This document shows positions 1 to 7,621 of a stretch of 64,000 bases of DNA, piece by piece. Where the stretch lies: NCBI GenBank assembly GCA_963809875.1, contig CAWELC010000005.1, positions 930,001-994,000 of the forward strand, written 5' to 3'. The DNA comes from JAFGAS01 sp963809875 (lineage in GTDB: Bacteria > Desulfobacterota > Zymogenia > Zymogenales > Zymogenaceae). Made by a program: the position numbers and the translations under genes. The notes beneath the pieces are model-generated. The model worked only from the letters and a program-made list of their open reading frames with translations. It was not told where the DNA came from and ran no database searches. Each line of letters starts with the position of its first letter. Position 1 is the stretch's first letter.

Positions 1-1
1 T

Positions 2-136
2 CATATCCTGACGTGGCTCTTTGTCCTGTTCATCATCGTGCACGTCTACATGGCCTTCTGGTATGACATCGTCTTCAAGGAAGGGACCGTTTCTTCGATG
101 ATCAACGGGGTGGTATTCAAGACGAAAGAAAACTGA
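2..136 (+). CDS. NiFe-hydrogenase cytochrome b subunit, C-terminal end (partial)
   Basis: The frame is open from the window edge to TGA at 134-136 and encodes 44 residues. It starts with a hydrophobic helix (FVLFIIVHVYMAF), followed by YDIVFKEGTVSSMINGVVFK-like residues that resemble the end of HyaC/HupC, the membrane cytochrome b that passes electrons from the NiFe hydrogenase to quinones. The hydrogenase protease and hyp genes that follow support this. The catalytic subunits would lie to the left of the window. The fragment is short, so the call rests on motif plus context. Confidence 0.7.
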   Translation, partial: HILTWLFVLFIIVHVYMAFWYDIVFKEGTVSSMINGVVFKTKEN

Positions 137-190
137 GTTGGTCGATAGTATCGACGGAAAAAGGGGATAGTCCATCCCCCGGAAAGCTAA

Positions 191-227
191 CAAAGTCCTC
201 GTTTTATTGCGAGGACTTTGTTATTAT
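191..227 (+). terminator. Rho-independent terminator after the hydrogenase structural genes
   Basis: A perfect 11-bp stem (191-201 with 210-220, CAAAGTCCTCG and its complement) closes an 8-nt loop and is followed by TTATTAT. It separates the hydrogenase structural operon from the maturation genes. Confidence 0.8.
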
Positions 228-249
228 GAGACCTTCCTTACTATAACGA

Positions 250-753
250 ATGAACGAGAACCGAAACATCACCATACTCGGACTTGGTAACATCCTGGTC
301 GGAGACGACGGGTTCGGGGTGCATTTCATCGCTTGGTTTGCCGAGCGCTACGCCCTGCCTGAAAACGTCTCGCTGGTGGACGGCGGTACGGCCGGCCTCG
401 GCCTCCTGGACACCGTTACGAGCACGGGACATCTCATCGTGATCGACGCGATAAAGGTTGACGATACGCCCGGTTCTCTCTATCGATTCACGAAGGAGGA
501 AATGACCCTTTACCTGCCGCCGCCCACGTCCGCGCACGAGGTGGAGTTTCTCGACGTCCTGGCTATGGCAGATCTGCTGGGGCAGTGTCCTCCGGTGGTT
601 TTTCTTACCGTGGTGCCAGAGAAATATGATACAATGGAAGTAAGGATTTCCGACTTATTGGTCGAGCGGTTTTCGGACGTGGAGCGGCTGCTCTTGGAGG
701 AGCTGGCGACCCTGTCTGTGAGGCCTGAAAGGAAGCGGGGGTGCACGAACTGA
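250..753 (+). CDS. hyaD: Hydrogenase maturation endopeptidase (HyaD/HybD/HoxM family)
   Basis: A 167-residue peptidase that removes the C-terminal tail of the NiFe-hydrogenase large subunit after nickel insertion. Family signatures are the N-terminal GLGNILVGDDGFG loop, DGGTAGLGLL around residue 45 and the later AHEVEFLDVL segment, which supply the three nickel-sensing ligands (carboxylate, Asp, His). The first carboxylate is Asp where E. coli HybD and HyaD have Glu. Length matches the family. No Shine-Dalgarno is evident before the ATG. It overlaps hypA by 13 nt, so the two are probably translationally coupled. The symbol is by family; which hydrogenase it serves is inferred from the cytochrome b tail just upstream. 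Confidence 0.9.
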   Translation: MNENRNITILGLGNILVGDDGFGVHFIAWFAERYALPENVSLVDGGTAGLGLLDTVTSTGHLIVIDAIKVDDTPGSLYRFTKEEMTLYLPPPTSAHEVEFLDVLAMADLLGQCPPVVFLTVVPEKYDTMEVRISDLLVERFSDVERLLLEELATLSVRPERKRGCTN

Positions 754-1097
754 GCCTTGCGCAATCGGTACTCGAGATTGCGCTGGATCACGCCGAAAAG
801 AACGATGCGGTTCGGATTGAGCGGCTGGTCCTTTCATTCGGAAGGATGTCGTGCATTGAGCCATCCGCCCTCGAGACGGCGTTTACCGTACTGGCCCGGG
901 GGACGAGGGCCGAGGGAGCCGAGCTTCGTTTCGAGGTCATCCCGGCGGTTGTTTCCTGTCTTTCGTGTGAGAAGGAATACGCGGTCGATTATCAGGGGAT
1001 ACTCTCGTGCCCTTCGTGCGGGGACCCGTCGGTGATACTGATAGGCGGCACGGAGGATCTTACGCTGGTCGAAATGGAAGTGGAACAAGAGGATTAA
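741..1097 (+). CDS. hypA: Hydrogenase nickel-incorporation protein HypA
   Basis: 118 residues from a GTG start. It begins MHEL, whose His2 is the nickel ligand, and has the zinc site of two CxxC pairs (CLSC and CPSC, about residues 74-93). HypA hands nickel to the hydrogenase large subunit with HypB. The start is fixed by the invariant MHE N terminus and lies inside the end of the protease gene. hypB, its usual partner, is not next to it. Confidence 0.95.
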   Translation: MHELSLAQSVLEIALDHAEKNDAVRIERLVLSFGRMSCIEPSALETAFTVLARGTRAEGAELRFEVIPAVVSCLSCEKEYAVDYQGILSCPSCGDPSVILIGGTEDLTLVEMEVEQED

Positions 1098-1099
1098 CG

Positions 1100-1327
1100 A
1101 TGTGCATTGCATTTCCGGGCAAGATCGTCTCCATCGACGATAATCGTGCGATTATCGATATCGAGGGAACGAGACGCGAGGCCTTTCTGGATCTGATCGA
1201 CGAAGAGGTCTCGATCGGGGACTACGTAATCTGTCACGCGGGTTTTGCGATCCATAAGGTCGACGAAGAACTCGCGCAGGAGAAGCTCGCGCTGCTTCGC
1301 GAGCTTACCAGCAATGAAGTTCGTTGA
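1100..1327 (+). CDS. hypC: Hydrogenase assembly chaperone HypC
   Basis: 75 residues beginning MCIAFPGKI, the conserved N terminus whose Cys2 binds the Fe(CN)2CO precursor; GDYVICHAGFAI follows in the OB-fold. I chose ATG 1100 because Cys2 must follow the initiator Met, although the frame is open further upstream. It starts two bases after the hypA stop and overlaps hypD by 14 nt. HypC shuttles the iron centre from HypD to the large-subunit precursor. Confidence 0.95.
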   Translation: MCIAFPGKIVSIDDNRAIIDIEGTRREAFLDLIDEEVSIGDYVICHAGFAIHKVDEELAQEKLALLRELTSNEVR

Positions 1328-2402
1328 CGAGTATCGGGACCCGGAGCTCTTCAATGGATTGCTCGCGGGTGTCAGGAAACGGGCCGAAAAGCTCGCTCGA
1401 CCCATAACCATCATGGAGGTGTGCGGGAGCCATACCAACGCCATCGGGCGCTTTGGGATCAGGCGCCTGCTTCCCGAAAACATCCGGCTCATCTCGGGAC
1501 CCGGGTGTCCCGTCTGCGTGACCTCCGTCCAGGATGTGGATAGGGCGCTTTTCTTGGCCCGTCAGGCCGGGGTTACGTTCGTCACGTTCGGGGACATGCT
1601 CCGAGTCCCCGGCACCGAGAGGCGGTCCCTCGAAAAGGAACGCGCCGACGGCGCCGATATTCGAGTCGTCGATTCGGCGGCGGAGTGCCTGGGGCTTGCC
1701 CTGAAGAATCCCGATCGACGGATCGTCTTCATGGGCATCGGCTTTGAGACGACGTCGCCCGCGGCGGCATCGGTCATTAAAACCGCCCGGAAAGAGGGGC
1801 TCTCCAACCTCCTGGTGTTTTCCGTTCACAAGGTCATCCCTCCCGCGATACGGGCCCTGCTTGAGGATCCCGACATTTCAGTGGACGGCTTTATGCTTCC
1901 CGGACACGTGAGCACCATCCTCGGCACGGCGGCCTACTCCCTCATCGCCCGACAGGGCCGGGCCGGGGTGATCACCGGTTTCGAGCCGGTGGACATCCTT
2001 CAAGGCGTGGCTATGATCCTGGATCAGATCATCGATGAGAACCCGAAGATCGAGATTCAATATCGACGGGCGGTAAAGGAGGCGGGAAATCCCGCAGCCC
2101 GCCGGATACTGGACGAGGTCTTCCGGCCGGAGGATTCGCGATGGCGGGGTCTCGGGGTCATCCCGGACAGCGGTCTCGCCTTTCGGGAAGAGTATCGGGA
2201 GTTTGACGCAGCGACGCGGTTTGAGTTCCAGGTAATCGAGTCTCATGAGGTATCCGGGTGCCGGTGCGGCGATGTCCTCAAAGGGATCATCTCGCCGGCG
2301 GAATGTCCCCGGTTCCGCACGGCATGCTCACCCGCAAATCCCCTCGGCCCCTGCATGGTCTCGACCGAAGGCACCTGCGCGGCATACTATAAATACCAAT
2401 GA
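1314..2402 (+). CDS. hypD: Hydrogenase formation protein HypD
   Basis: 362 residues from ATG 1314, the start that gives the usual MKFVDEYRD N terminus. Hallmarks are MEVCGSHTNAIGRFG, SGPGCPVCVT, GFETTSPA, and a C-terminal Cys cluster (SGCRCGDVLKG, then CPRF and CSP) that binds the [4Fe-4S] cluster. HypD is the scaffold on which the Fe(CN)2CO unit is built with HypC and HypE. Its stop overlaps the hypF start (ATGA). hypE, often next to hypD, is not in the window. Confidence 0.95.
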   Translation: MKFVDEYRDPELFNGLLAGVRKRAEKLARPITIMEVCGSHTNAIGRFGIRRLLPENIRLISGPGCPVCVTSVQDVDRALFLARQAGVTFVTFGDMLRVPGTERRSLEKERADGADIRVVDSAAECLGLALKNPDRRIVFMGIGFETTSPAAASVIKTARKEGLSNLLVFSVHKVIPPAIRALLEDPDISVDGFMLPGHVSTILGTAAYSLIARQGRAGVITGFEPVDILQGVAMILDQIIDENPKIEIQYRRAVKEAGNPAARRILDEVFRPEDSRWRGLGVIPDSGLAFREEYREFDAATRFEFQVIESHEVSGCRCGDVLKGIISPAECPRFRTACSPANPLGPCMVSTEGTCAAYYKYQ

Positions 2403-4708
2403 CGAGCGTCTCTTCGAATTCGGACGACCCGATTCGTGTCAGGTGTCTCTTTACCGGCACGGTACAGGGGGTGGGATTTCGTCCATGTGTCTATCGGGTC
2501 GCGGTTCGGCTGGGCTTGACGGGATTCGTCAAGAACACGTCGGATGGAGTCGTAGCGGAGCTGGAAGGAGCACCGGAGTCCGTCGAGAGCTTCCTGCATG
2601 CCCTTGACGCGGAGCTGCCGCCGCTGGCCGAGATCACCGGACTCGTAAGAGACGCAATCCCCCCGGTCGGCGGAGACGGCTTCCTCATCGTCCCCAGCGT
2701 GAGGACGGGACAATCCTCTCTGCACATCCCTCCGGACATCGCGTCGTGCGACGCGTGCGTCACGGAGCTTTTCGATCCCCGTGATCGCCGCTATCGCTAT
2801 CCCTTCATCAACTGCACCGACTGCGGCCCCCGTCTCACCATCATCAGGGATATCCCCTATGATCGGGAGAAGACCTCGATGGCGCCGTTTTCTCTTTGTC
2901 CTGCGTGCAGAGCCGAATACGAGGATCCCTCGAATCGGCGCTTCCATGCGCAGCCAAACGCCTGCCCCACCTGCGGTCCGTCAGTGGCACTTCTCGACGG
3001 CTCGGGAAAAGTGATTCCGATCAGCGACCCTATCGGTGAGGCGGCGCGGTTGCTGAGTGCAGGAAAGATCCTTGCGATACGGGGCCTCGGGGGGTTCCAT
3101 CTTGCCGCCGATGCGACGAATGACGAGGCCGTGCTGCGCCTCAGACAGCGCAAGCTGCGAGAGGAAAAACCGTTTGCGATCATGGTCAAGGATGTCCGCG
3201 CGGCCCGCCAGATCGTTGAGGTGAGCGACCGGGAAGCCGGCCTGTTGTTGTCCCCCCGGCGGCCCATCGTCCTGATGACCAGGAAGGCCTCGATGCCCAT
3301 CGCGCAATCCGTCGCGCCGGGAATGGGAACGTTCGGGGTCATGCTCCCCTACACGCCGCTCCAGCACCTCCTGCTTGCCGATGATACCTCCCCCCTGGTC
3401 ATGACGAGCGGCAACCGCTCCGGGGAGCCGATCGCCATAGGAAACGACGACGCACTGGCGCGTCTGTCGGGTATTGCGGACTATTTTCTTGTGCATAACC
3501 GGGAGATCCTGGTGCGTTGCGATGACTCCGTGGCCGCGGTCGTGAGGGGAAACCCGACGATTCTGCGCAGGTCCCGGGGCTATGTCCCCGGGCCCATCGA
3601 GCTTGCCGGATCTTCCGGGGAGGTCCTGGCCGTTGGTGCCCACCTGAAGGCGACCGTCTGCGTCCTGAAGGGGAATTCGGCATTTTTGAGCCCCTACATC
3701 GGGGATATGGATACGCCGACGGCCAGGGATTTCTTCTTCGAGACGGTCAATCTCATGAAGCGGATTACCGAATGCGATCCCCGGATTGTAGCCTGCGACC
3801 TTCACCCCGACTATTTCACGACCGCCGCCGCGCGGCGGATGGAGGGTGTAAAGATTCACGCGATTCAGCACCACCACGCCCACATCGTCTCCTGTATGGC
3901 CGAAAATGGGGTGTCCGGCAGCACGATCGGGGTGGCGCTGGACGGGACCGGGTATGGAACCGATGGAACGATCTGGGGGGGTGAGTTTCTCGTCGCGGAC
4001 ACGGTCGGCTTTGTGCGGGCCGGGCACCTGGCCCCCTTCGCGCTGCCCGGAGGAGATGCGGCGGTTCGCGAGCCGTGGCGCACGGCGGCAAGCCTTATCC
4101 GCAGTGCGTACGGCAGGGGATGGCGGCATGTCGCGGAGAGGCTTCGGCTCGTGCCGGAATGCGGCGTAAAGGACGCCTTTATGACCATGATCGAGAAGGG
4201 GATAAACAGCCCCGTGACGACGAGCATGGGAAGGGTCTTCGATGGAGTAGCCGCGATCCTTGGAGTGAGGGGGCAGGTGAATTTTGAAGGACAGGCCGCC
4301 ATGGAGCTCGAGACCTGCGCCGGGACGGGACGATCACACCTGTTTCCCTTTGACATACAGGAAAGCGACGGCGTGTTTATCCTCGATCTCTCCGGCACGA
4401 TCCGGGCGCTTGTCGAGGGGATGGATGCCGGTCGGCCCCGGGAAGACCTGGCGGCGTCGTTTCACACGAGCCTGGTTTGCGCGATCGGAAAGACCGTCGA
4501 AGCGATCAGGGATAAAGAGGGTATCAACCGGGTGGCCCTGAGCGGCGGCTGCTTCCAGAATAGGATACTCCTGGCAGGGCTGATGGATCGGCTGGAAGCG
4601 GCCGGGATGGAACTGCTGATCCATCGTCGGGTGCCTACCAACGACGGCGGGATTGCCCTCGGACAGGCGGTGGCGGCGGCCGACAGGGAGAGAGCGCGCA
4701 CCTCATGA
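2399..4708 (+). CDS. hypF: Carbamoyltransferase HypF
   Basis: 769 residues, full length for the family. Domains in order: acylphosphatase (TGTVQGVGFRPCVYR, residues about 15-100), two CxxC zinc-finger motifs (CDACVTELF and CTDCGPRLT, then CPACRAEYE and CPTCGPS, about 115-190), a YrdC-like domain (about 200-390) and a Kae1/HypF kinase-like domain with HHHAH and DGTGYGTDG. It makes the thiocarboxamide on HypE that becomes the cyanide ligands of the active-site iron. It is the last gene of the maturation operon; more than 500 bases without a gene follow. Confidence 0.95.
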   Translation: MTSVSSNSDDPIRVRCLFTGTVQGVGFRPCVYRVAVRLGLTGFVKNTSDGVVAELEGAPESVESFLHALDAELPPLAEITGLVRDAIPPVGGDGFLIVPSVRTGQSSLHIPPDIASCDACVTELFDPRDRRYRYPFINCTDCGPRLTIIRDIPYDREKTSMAPFSLCPACRAEYEDPSNRRFHAQPNACPTCGPSVALLDGSGKVIPISDPIGEAARLLSAGKILAIRGLGGFHLAADATNDEAVLRLRQRKLREEKPFAIMVKDVRAARQIVEVSDREAGLLLSPRRPIVLMTRKASMPIAQSVAPGMGTFGVMLPYTPLQHLLLADDTSPLVMTSGNRSGEPIAIGNDDALARLSGIADYFLVHNREILVRCDDSVAAVVRGNPTILRRSRGYVPGPIELAGSSGEVLAVGAHLKATVCVLKGNSAFLSPYIGDMDTPTARDFFFETVNLMKRITECDPRIVACDLHPDYFTTAAARRMEGVKIHAIQHHHAHIVSCMAENGVSGSTIGVALDGTGYGTDGTIWGGEFLVADTVGFVRAGHLAPFALPGGDAAVREPWRTAASLIRSAYGRGWRHVAERLRLVPECGVKDAFMTMIEKGINSPVTTSMGRVFDGVAAILGVRGQVNFEGQAAMELETCAGTGRSHLFPFDIQESDGVFILDLSGTIRALVEGMDAGRPREDLAASFHTSLVCAIGKTVEAIRDKEGINRVALSGGCFQNRILLAGLMDRLEAAGMELLIHRRVPTNDGGIALGQAVAAADRERARTS

Positions 4709-4824
4709 TATTTCCATTCGGCACGGTCTAATAATAGGCAACTTTCGCGTAGTGCGGGAGGGACTGGGAGGGCGGCTGACATCGGTTATGACACGCTGAT
4801 CGATAGTCGATTTCGTTAAATTTG

Positions 4825-4853
4825 TTGACTCAAGACACCGAATTTGATATACT
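4825..4853 (+). promoter_or_regulatory. Sigma-70 promoter P1
   Basis: TTGACT (4825-4830), a 17-base spacer, then TATACT (4848-4853). Both hexamers match the consensus at five of six positions. The start would be near 4860, some 415 bases before the next gene. Confidence 0.6.
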
Positions 4854-5012
4854 ATTCTGTTGACCCGCGGAGCGGCGACGCGTCGACGAAGTGGGTCTCG
4901 GGGGTAGAGGGACCTGAAGATTGCCTGAATCTCGGCGTAGGTGGCGGCGTAGGTGGAGCCGATAGAAGGGCATCGTAATAGGTATCGAGGTAAAGAGCGA
5001 CGATAATTTCGC

Positions 5013-5041
5013 TTGACAGGAAATGGGCCGTATGCTAGAGT
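5013..5041 (+). promoter_or_regulatory. Sigma-70 promoter P2, extended -10
   Basis: TTGACA (5013-5018, perfect), a 17-base spacer, then TAGAGT (5036-5041) preceded by TGC, an extended -10. The start would be near 5048, at the edge of the palindromic operator that follows. Confidence 0.6.
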
Positions 5042-5048
5042 CGTCGCG

Positions 5049-5066
5049 TGAATGAATACTCATTCA
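5049..5066. promoter_or_regulatory. FadR(TetR)-type operator
   Basis: TGAATGA-ATAC-TCATTCA, a perfect 7-bp inverted repeat with 4-base spacer. It fits every defined position of the FadR operator I recall for Bacillus subtilis (TGAATGAMTANTCATTCA). It covers the expected start of promoter P2, so binding would block transcription of the MFS gene. No TetR-family gene is in the window. Confidence 0.65.
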
Positions 5067-5274
5067 GTTCGGGTACGTGCGCAGACCGTTGCTTGTGAAA
5101 TGAACGACGGTATCTAATTCAGCTTTCTTCCCCCATTTCCGGAGCTAGGAACGACTTCCTGTGGGAAGGAGGCTTTTATATATATAAAATAGCAGGGGAG
5201 TCGCGGGAGACGAACTGGAATCTGTCAATCCCCGCTCTAATTATCGTAACTAAGTTCTGAGAGGAAATTTTCAC

Positions 5275-6519
5275 ATGGCTAAAGAAAACCTGGAGATGAA
5301 GAGATGGTGGATCGCCGTTGCGGCGGTCGTCATGCAGCTCTGCCTCGGCTCGGTTTACGCATGGTCCGTTTTCAAGAAGCCGCTCATGGACGCCCACGGC
5401 TGGGATGAGGTAGGGGTGCAGGTTACCTTTATGATTCTTATGGCCGTTATCGGGTTGTCGGCGGCATTCGGCGGCGGGCTCGTCGACAAGAAAGGCCCCC
5501 GTTTCGTGGCGACTGTCGGCAGCATCCTGTTCGGCATCGGCACCGTCGTTGCCGGTCTTGCCGATCAGATGGGGAGTATCGTTTTGCTTTACCTGGGTTT
5601 CGGCCTCATCGCCGGTCTCGGAAACGGCTTCGGGTACGTGACCCCTATCGCTACTCTCATTCGCTGGTTTCCCGATAAGCGCGGCCTGGTAACGGGTCTT
5701 GCGGTCATGGGCTTCGGACTGGGCGCCTTCTTTATCGGGAAGCTCGCCCCGGTGATGATCATCGCAATGGGAGTGGCCAAGACCTGGTACATCTTCGGTG
5801 TGGTATTCCTCGTGCTCTGCGTTGCGGCGGCCCAATTGTACAAGAATCCTCCGAAGGGGTGGCTTCCGAAGGGATTTACTCCGGCCAAGGGCGCCGCTTC
5901 GGCCGCCAATTCATTTACTGCACCGGAGGCCCAGAAAAAGGTCCAGTGGTGGATGCTCTGGGGGATGCTCTTCCTGAACGTGTCGGCCGGTCTGGGCCTC
6001 ATTTCCCAGCTTTCGCCTATGGCGCAGGAAGTCCTGAAAAAGACCATGACCGAGCCCGATCCCGCCAAGCTCGCGGCGGCCCTGGCGATTGCCGGCGGGA
6101 CGATCCTGGCTATCTCCTCGATCTTCAACGGCCTCGGGAGGCTTTTCTGGGCGTGGATTTCGGACTCCATCGGACGTAAAACCGTGTTCATGATCATGTT
6201 CGCCACGCAGGCCGTCCTCTACGTCCTGCTTCCGAAGGTGGGGGGCTCCGTCCTCTTTACCGTCATCGCCTGCTACCTGCTGGCGTGCTACGGGGGCGGA
6301 TTTGCGACGATGCCGGCCTTTGCGGCCGATTCCTTCGGACCGACCTATATCGGCAGGGTTTACGGCTTCATGCTGACGGCATGGGCCACCGCCGGTATCA
6401 TCGGTCCGTGGGTCTTTGCCCAGTTCAAAGGCATTGCCCTTTACGTTGCGGCGGCATTCCTGGTCGTCGGGTTCCTGCTTGCTCTTGCCTACAAACAGCC
6501 CCAGCCGAAGAAGGCATAG
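5275..6519 (+). CDS. MFS transporter, OFA (oxalate/formate antiporter) family
   Basis: 414 residues with about 12 hydrophobic helices. The N terminus (RWWIAVAAVVMQLCLGSVYAWSVF) and the GLGNGFGYVTPIATLIRWFP segment with DKRGL are typical of OFA-family carriers, which move small monocarboxylates or dicarboxylates. ATG 5275 has a good Shine-Dalgarno (GAGGAAA). The gene stands alone behind two promoters, and the FadR-like operator suggests control by a fatty-acyl-CoA-responsive repressor. Substrate is unknown; formate, acetate or another short acid would suit the neighbouring formate metabolism (inference). Confidence 0.8.
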   Translation: MAKENLEMKRWWIAVAAVVMQLCLGSVYAWSVFKKPLMDAHGWDEVGVQVTFMILMAVIGLSAAFGGGLVDKKGPRFVATVGSILFGIGTVVAGLADQMGSIVLLYLGFGLIAGLGNGFGYVTPIATLIRWFPDKRGLVTGLAVMGFGLGAFFIGKLAPVMIIAMGVAKTWYIFGVVFLVLCVAAAQLYKNPPKGWLPKGFTPAKGAASAANSFTAPEAQKKVQWWMLWGMLFLNVSAGLGLISQLSPMAQEVLKKTMTEPDPAKLAAALAIAGGTILAISSIFNGLGRLFWAWISDSIGRKTVFMIMFATQAVLYVLLPKVGGSVLFTVIACYLLACYGGGFATMPAFAADSFGPTYIGRVYGFMLTAWATAGIIGPWVFAQFKGIALYVAAAFLVVGFLLALAYKQPQPKKA

Positions 6520-6592
6520 AGTAGGTGGAGCTCGAGCGTTTGAGATGAGTAAAGAGTGTCTGGATAGTTGAATAGCGCTATACGATGGGACA

Positions 6593-6622
6593 CCGGGGCC
6601 GGCCAACACGGCCCGGCCCCGG
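6593..6622 (+). other. GC-rich hairpin downstream of the MFS gene
   Basis: CCGGGGCCG (6593-6601) pairs with CGGCCCCGG (6614-6622), 9 bp around a 12-base loop that can itself pair GGCC with GGCC. There is no T-tract, so it may be a transcript 3' end or stabiliser rather than an intrinsic terminator. Confidence 0.4.
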
Positions 6623-6775
6623 AAGCCCCATCGATTGAGTATGAATCGGGCGCCTGATGTTCACTATGTGATCGGGTCTATCGGAAGATGTTTCAGTAGA
6701 GGGCGCCCCTTCGAAACGAAAAATATATCGGCATGATCCACGAGATATACCACGAGATCAAGGAGCGAGCCTGAA

Positions 6776-7612
6776 GTGGCAAAGATTCTAAAAAAGGAAC
6801 GGCTCTCGGCCGACGTTGTCAGGATGGTCCTCGAGGCCCGAGAGATCGCCGAGACACGAAAGCCCGGCCAGTTTATCGTCCTTCGGATCAACGAGGAGGG
6901 GGAACGGATTCCCCTGACCATCGCGGACGCGGATTCGAAGGCAGGGACCGTCACGATCATCTTTCAGGAAGTCGGCAAGTCCACCAAACTCCTCGGGACG
7001 TTGAATCAGGGCGACGATATTCTGGATCTCGCCGGCCCGCTGGGTAAGCCCACCCACATCGAGAAGTTCGGGACCGCGGTCTGTGTCGGCGGCGGCGTGG
7101 GTGTCGCGCCGATGTTTCCGATAACCGAGGCCCTCAAGAAGGCGGGCAATAAGGTCCTTACCATCATCGGCGCTCGGACCAAGGATCTCCTCATTCTCGA
7201 AAACGAGATGAAGGCCGTCTCCGACCGGCTCGTCGTCATGACCGATGACGGCACCTACGGACAGAAGGGGTTCGTTACCCAGGCCCTCGAGGAGATCATC
7301 AAGTCCGGGGAGAAGATCGATATCGTCGTTGCCATCGGCCCGGTCGTGATGATGCGGGCGGTCTCAGAGGTAACTCGGCCGTATAAGATACCGACCGTCG
7401 TTTCGCTGAACTCCATTATGGTGGACGCCACCGGGATGTGCGGCGGGTGCCGGGTCTCGGTCGGGGGGAAGTCGAAATTCGCCTGCGTGGAGGGGCCGGA
7501 GTTCGACGGACATCTGGTCGATTTCAAAGAACTGATGATGCGCCAGAAGACGTATATGAAACAGGAACACGAATCCCTGGAGTGCTACCTCAATCAGGCG
7601 CTCAAGAAATAG
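6776..7612 (+). CDS. nfnA: NfnA-type ferredoxin-NADP+ reductase subunit alpha
   Basis: 278 residues from GTG 6776, with AAGGAG about 10 bases upstream. It has an N-terminal FAD-binding barrel (RKPGQFIVLRINEEGERIPLTIAD), a nucleotide-binding domain (CVGGGVGVAPMFPI), and a C-terminal [2Fe-2S] motif (GMCGGCRVSVGG, then FACVEGPEFDGH). This is the small subunit of NfnAB, which couples NADH and reduced ferredoxin to NADP+ reduction by flavin bifurcation; it is also called sulfide dehydrogenase beta. nfnB follows directly, confirming the pair. Confidence 0.92.
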   Translation: MAKILKKERLSADVVRMVLEAREIAETRKPGQFIVLRINEEGERIPLTIADADSKAGTVTIIFQEVGKSTKLLGTLNQGDDILDLAGPLGKPTHIEKFGTAVCVGGGVGVAPMFPITEALKKAGNKVLTIIGARTKDLLILENEMKAVSDRLVVMTDDGTYGQKGFVTQALEEIIKSGEKIDIVVAIGPVVMMRAVSEVTRPYKIPTVVSLNSIMVDATGMCGGCRVSVGGKSKFACVEGPEFDGHLVDFKELMMRQKTYMKQEHESLECYLNQALKK

Positions 7613-7621
7613 GTGACGACT

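Larger units (their letters stand above)
4709..5274 (+). other. 566-base control region between hypF and the MFS gene
   Basis: I see no convincing gene. It holds two sigma-70 promoters (4825-4853 and 5013-5041), a FadR-like operator (5049-5066), a 16-base AT-only perfect palindrome (5174-5189), and a Shine-Dalgarno (GAGGAAA) just before the MFS start. RNA from the first promoter would begin near 4860 and can pair GACCC with GGGTC around a self-complementary CGACGCGTCG. It could be a small RNA or simply a long leader. Confidence 0.5.

Noticed and set aside
218..247. TTGTTA-18-TATAAC as a promoter for the protease gene
   Set aside because: The start would fall inside the ATG, and the -35 overlaps the terminator hairpin.
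6733..6774. 13-codon leader peptide before nfnA
   Set aside because: Short, no regulatory codons and no ribosome site; likely chance.
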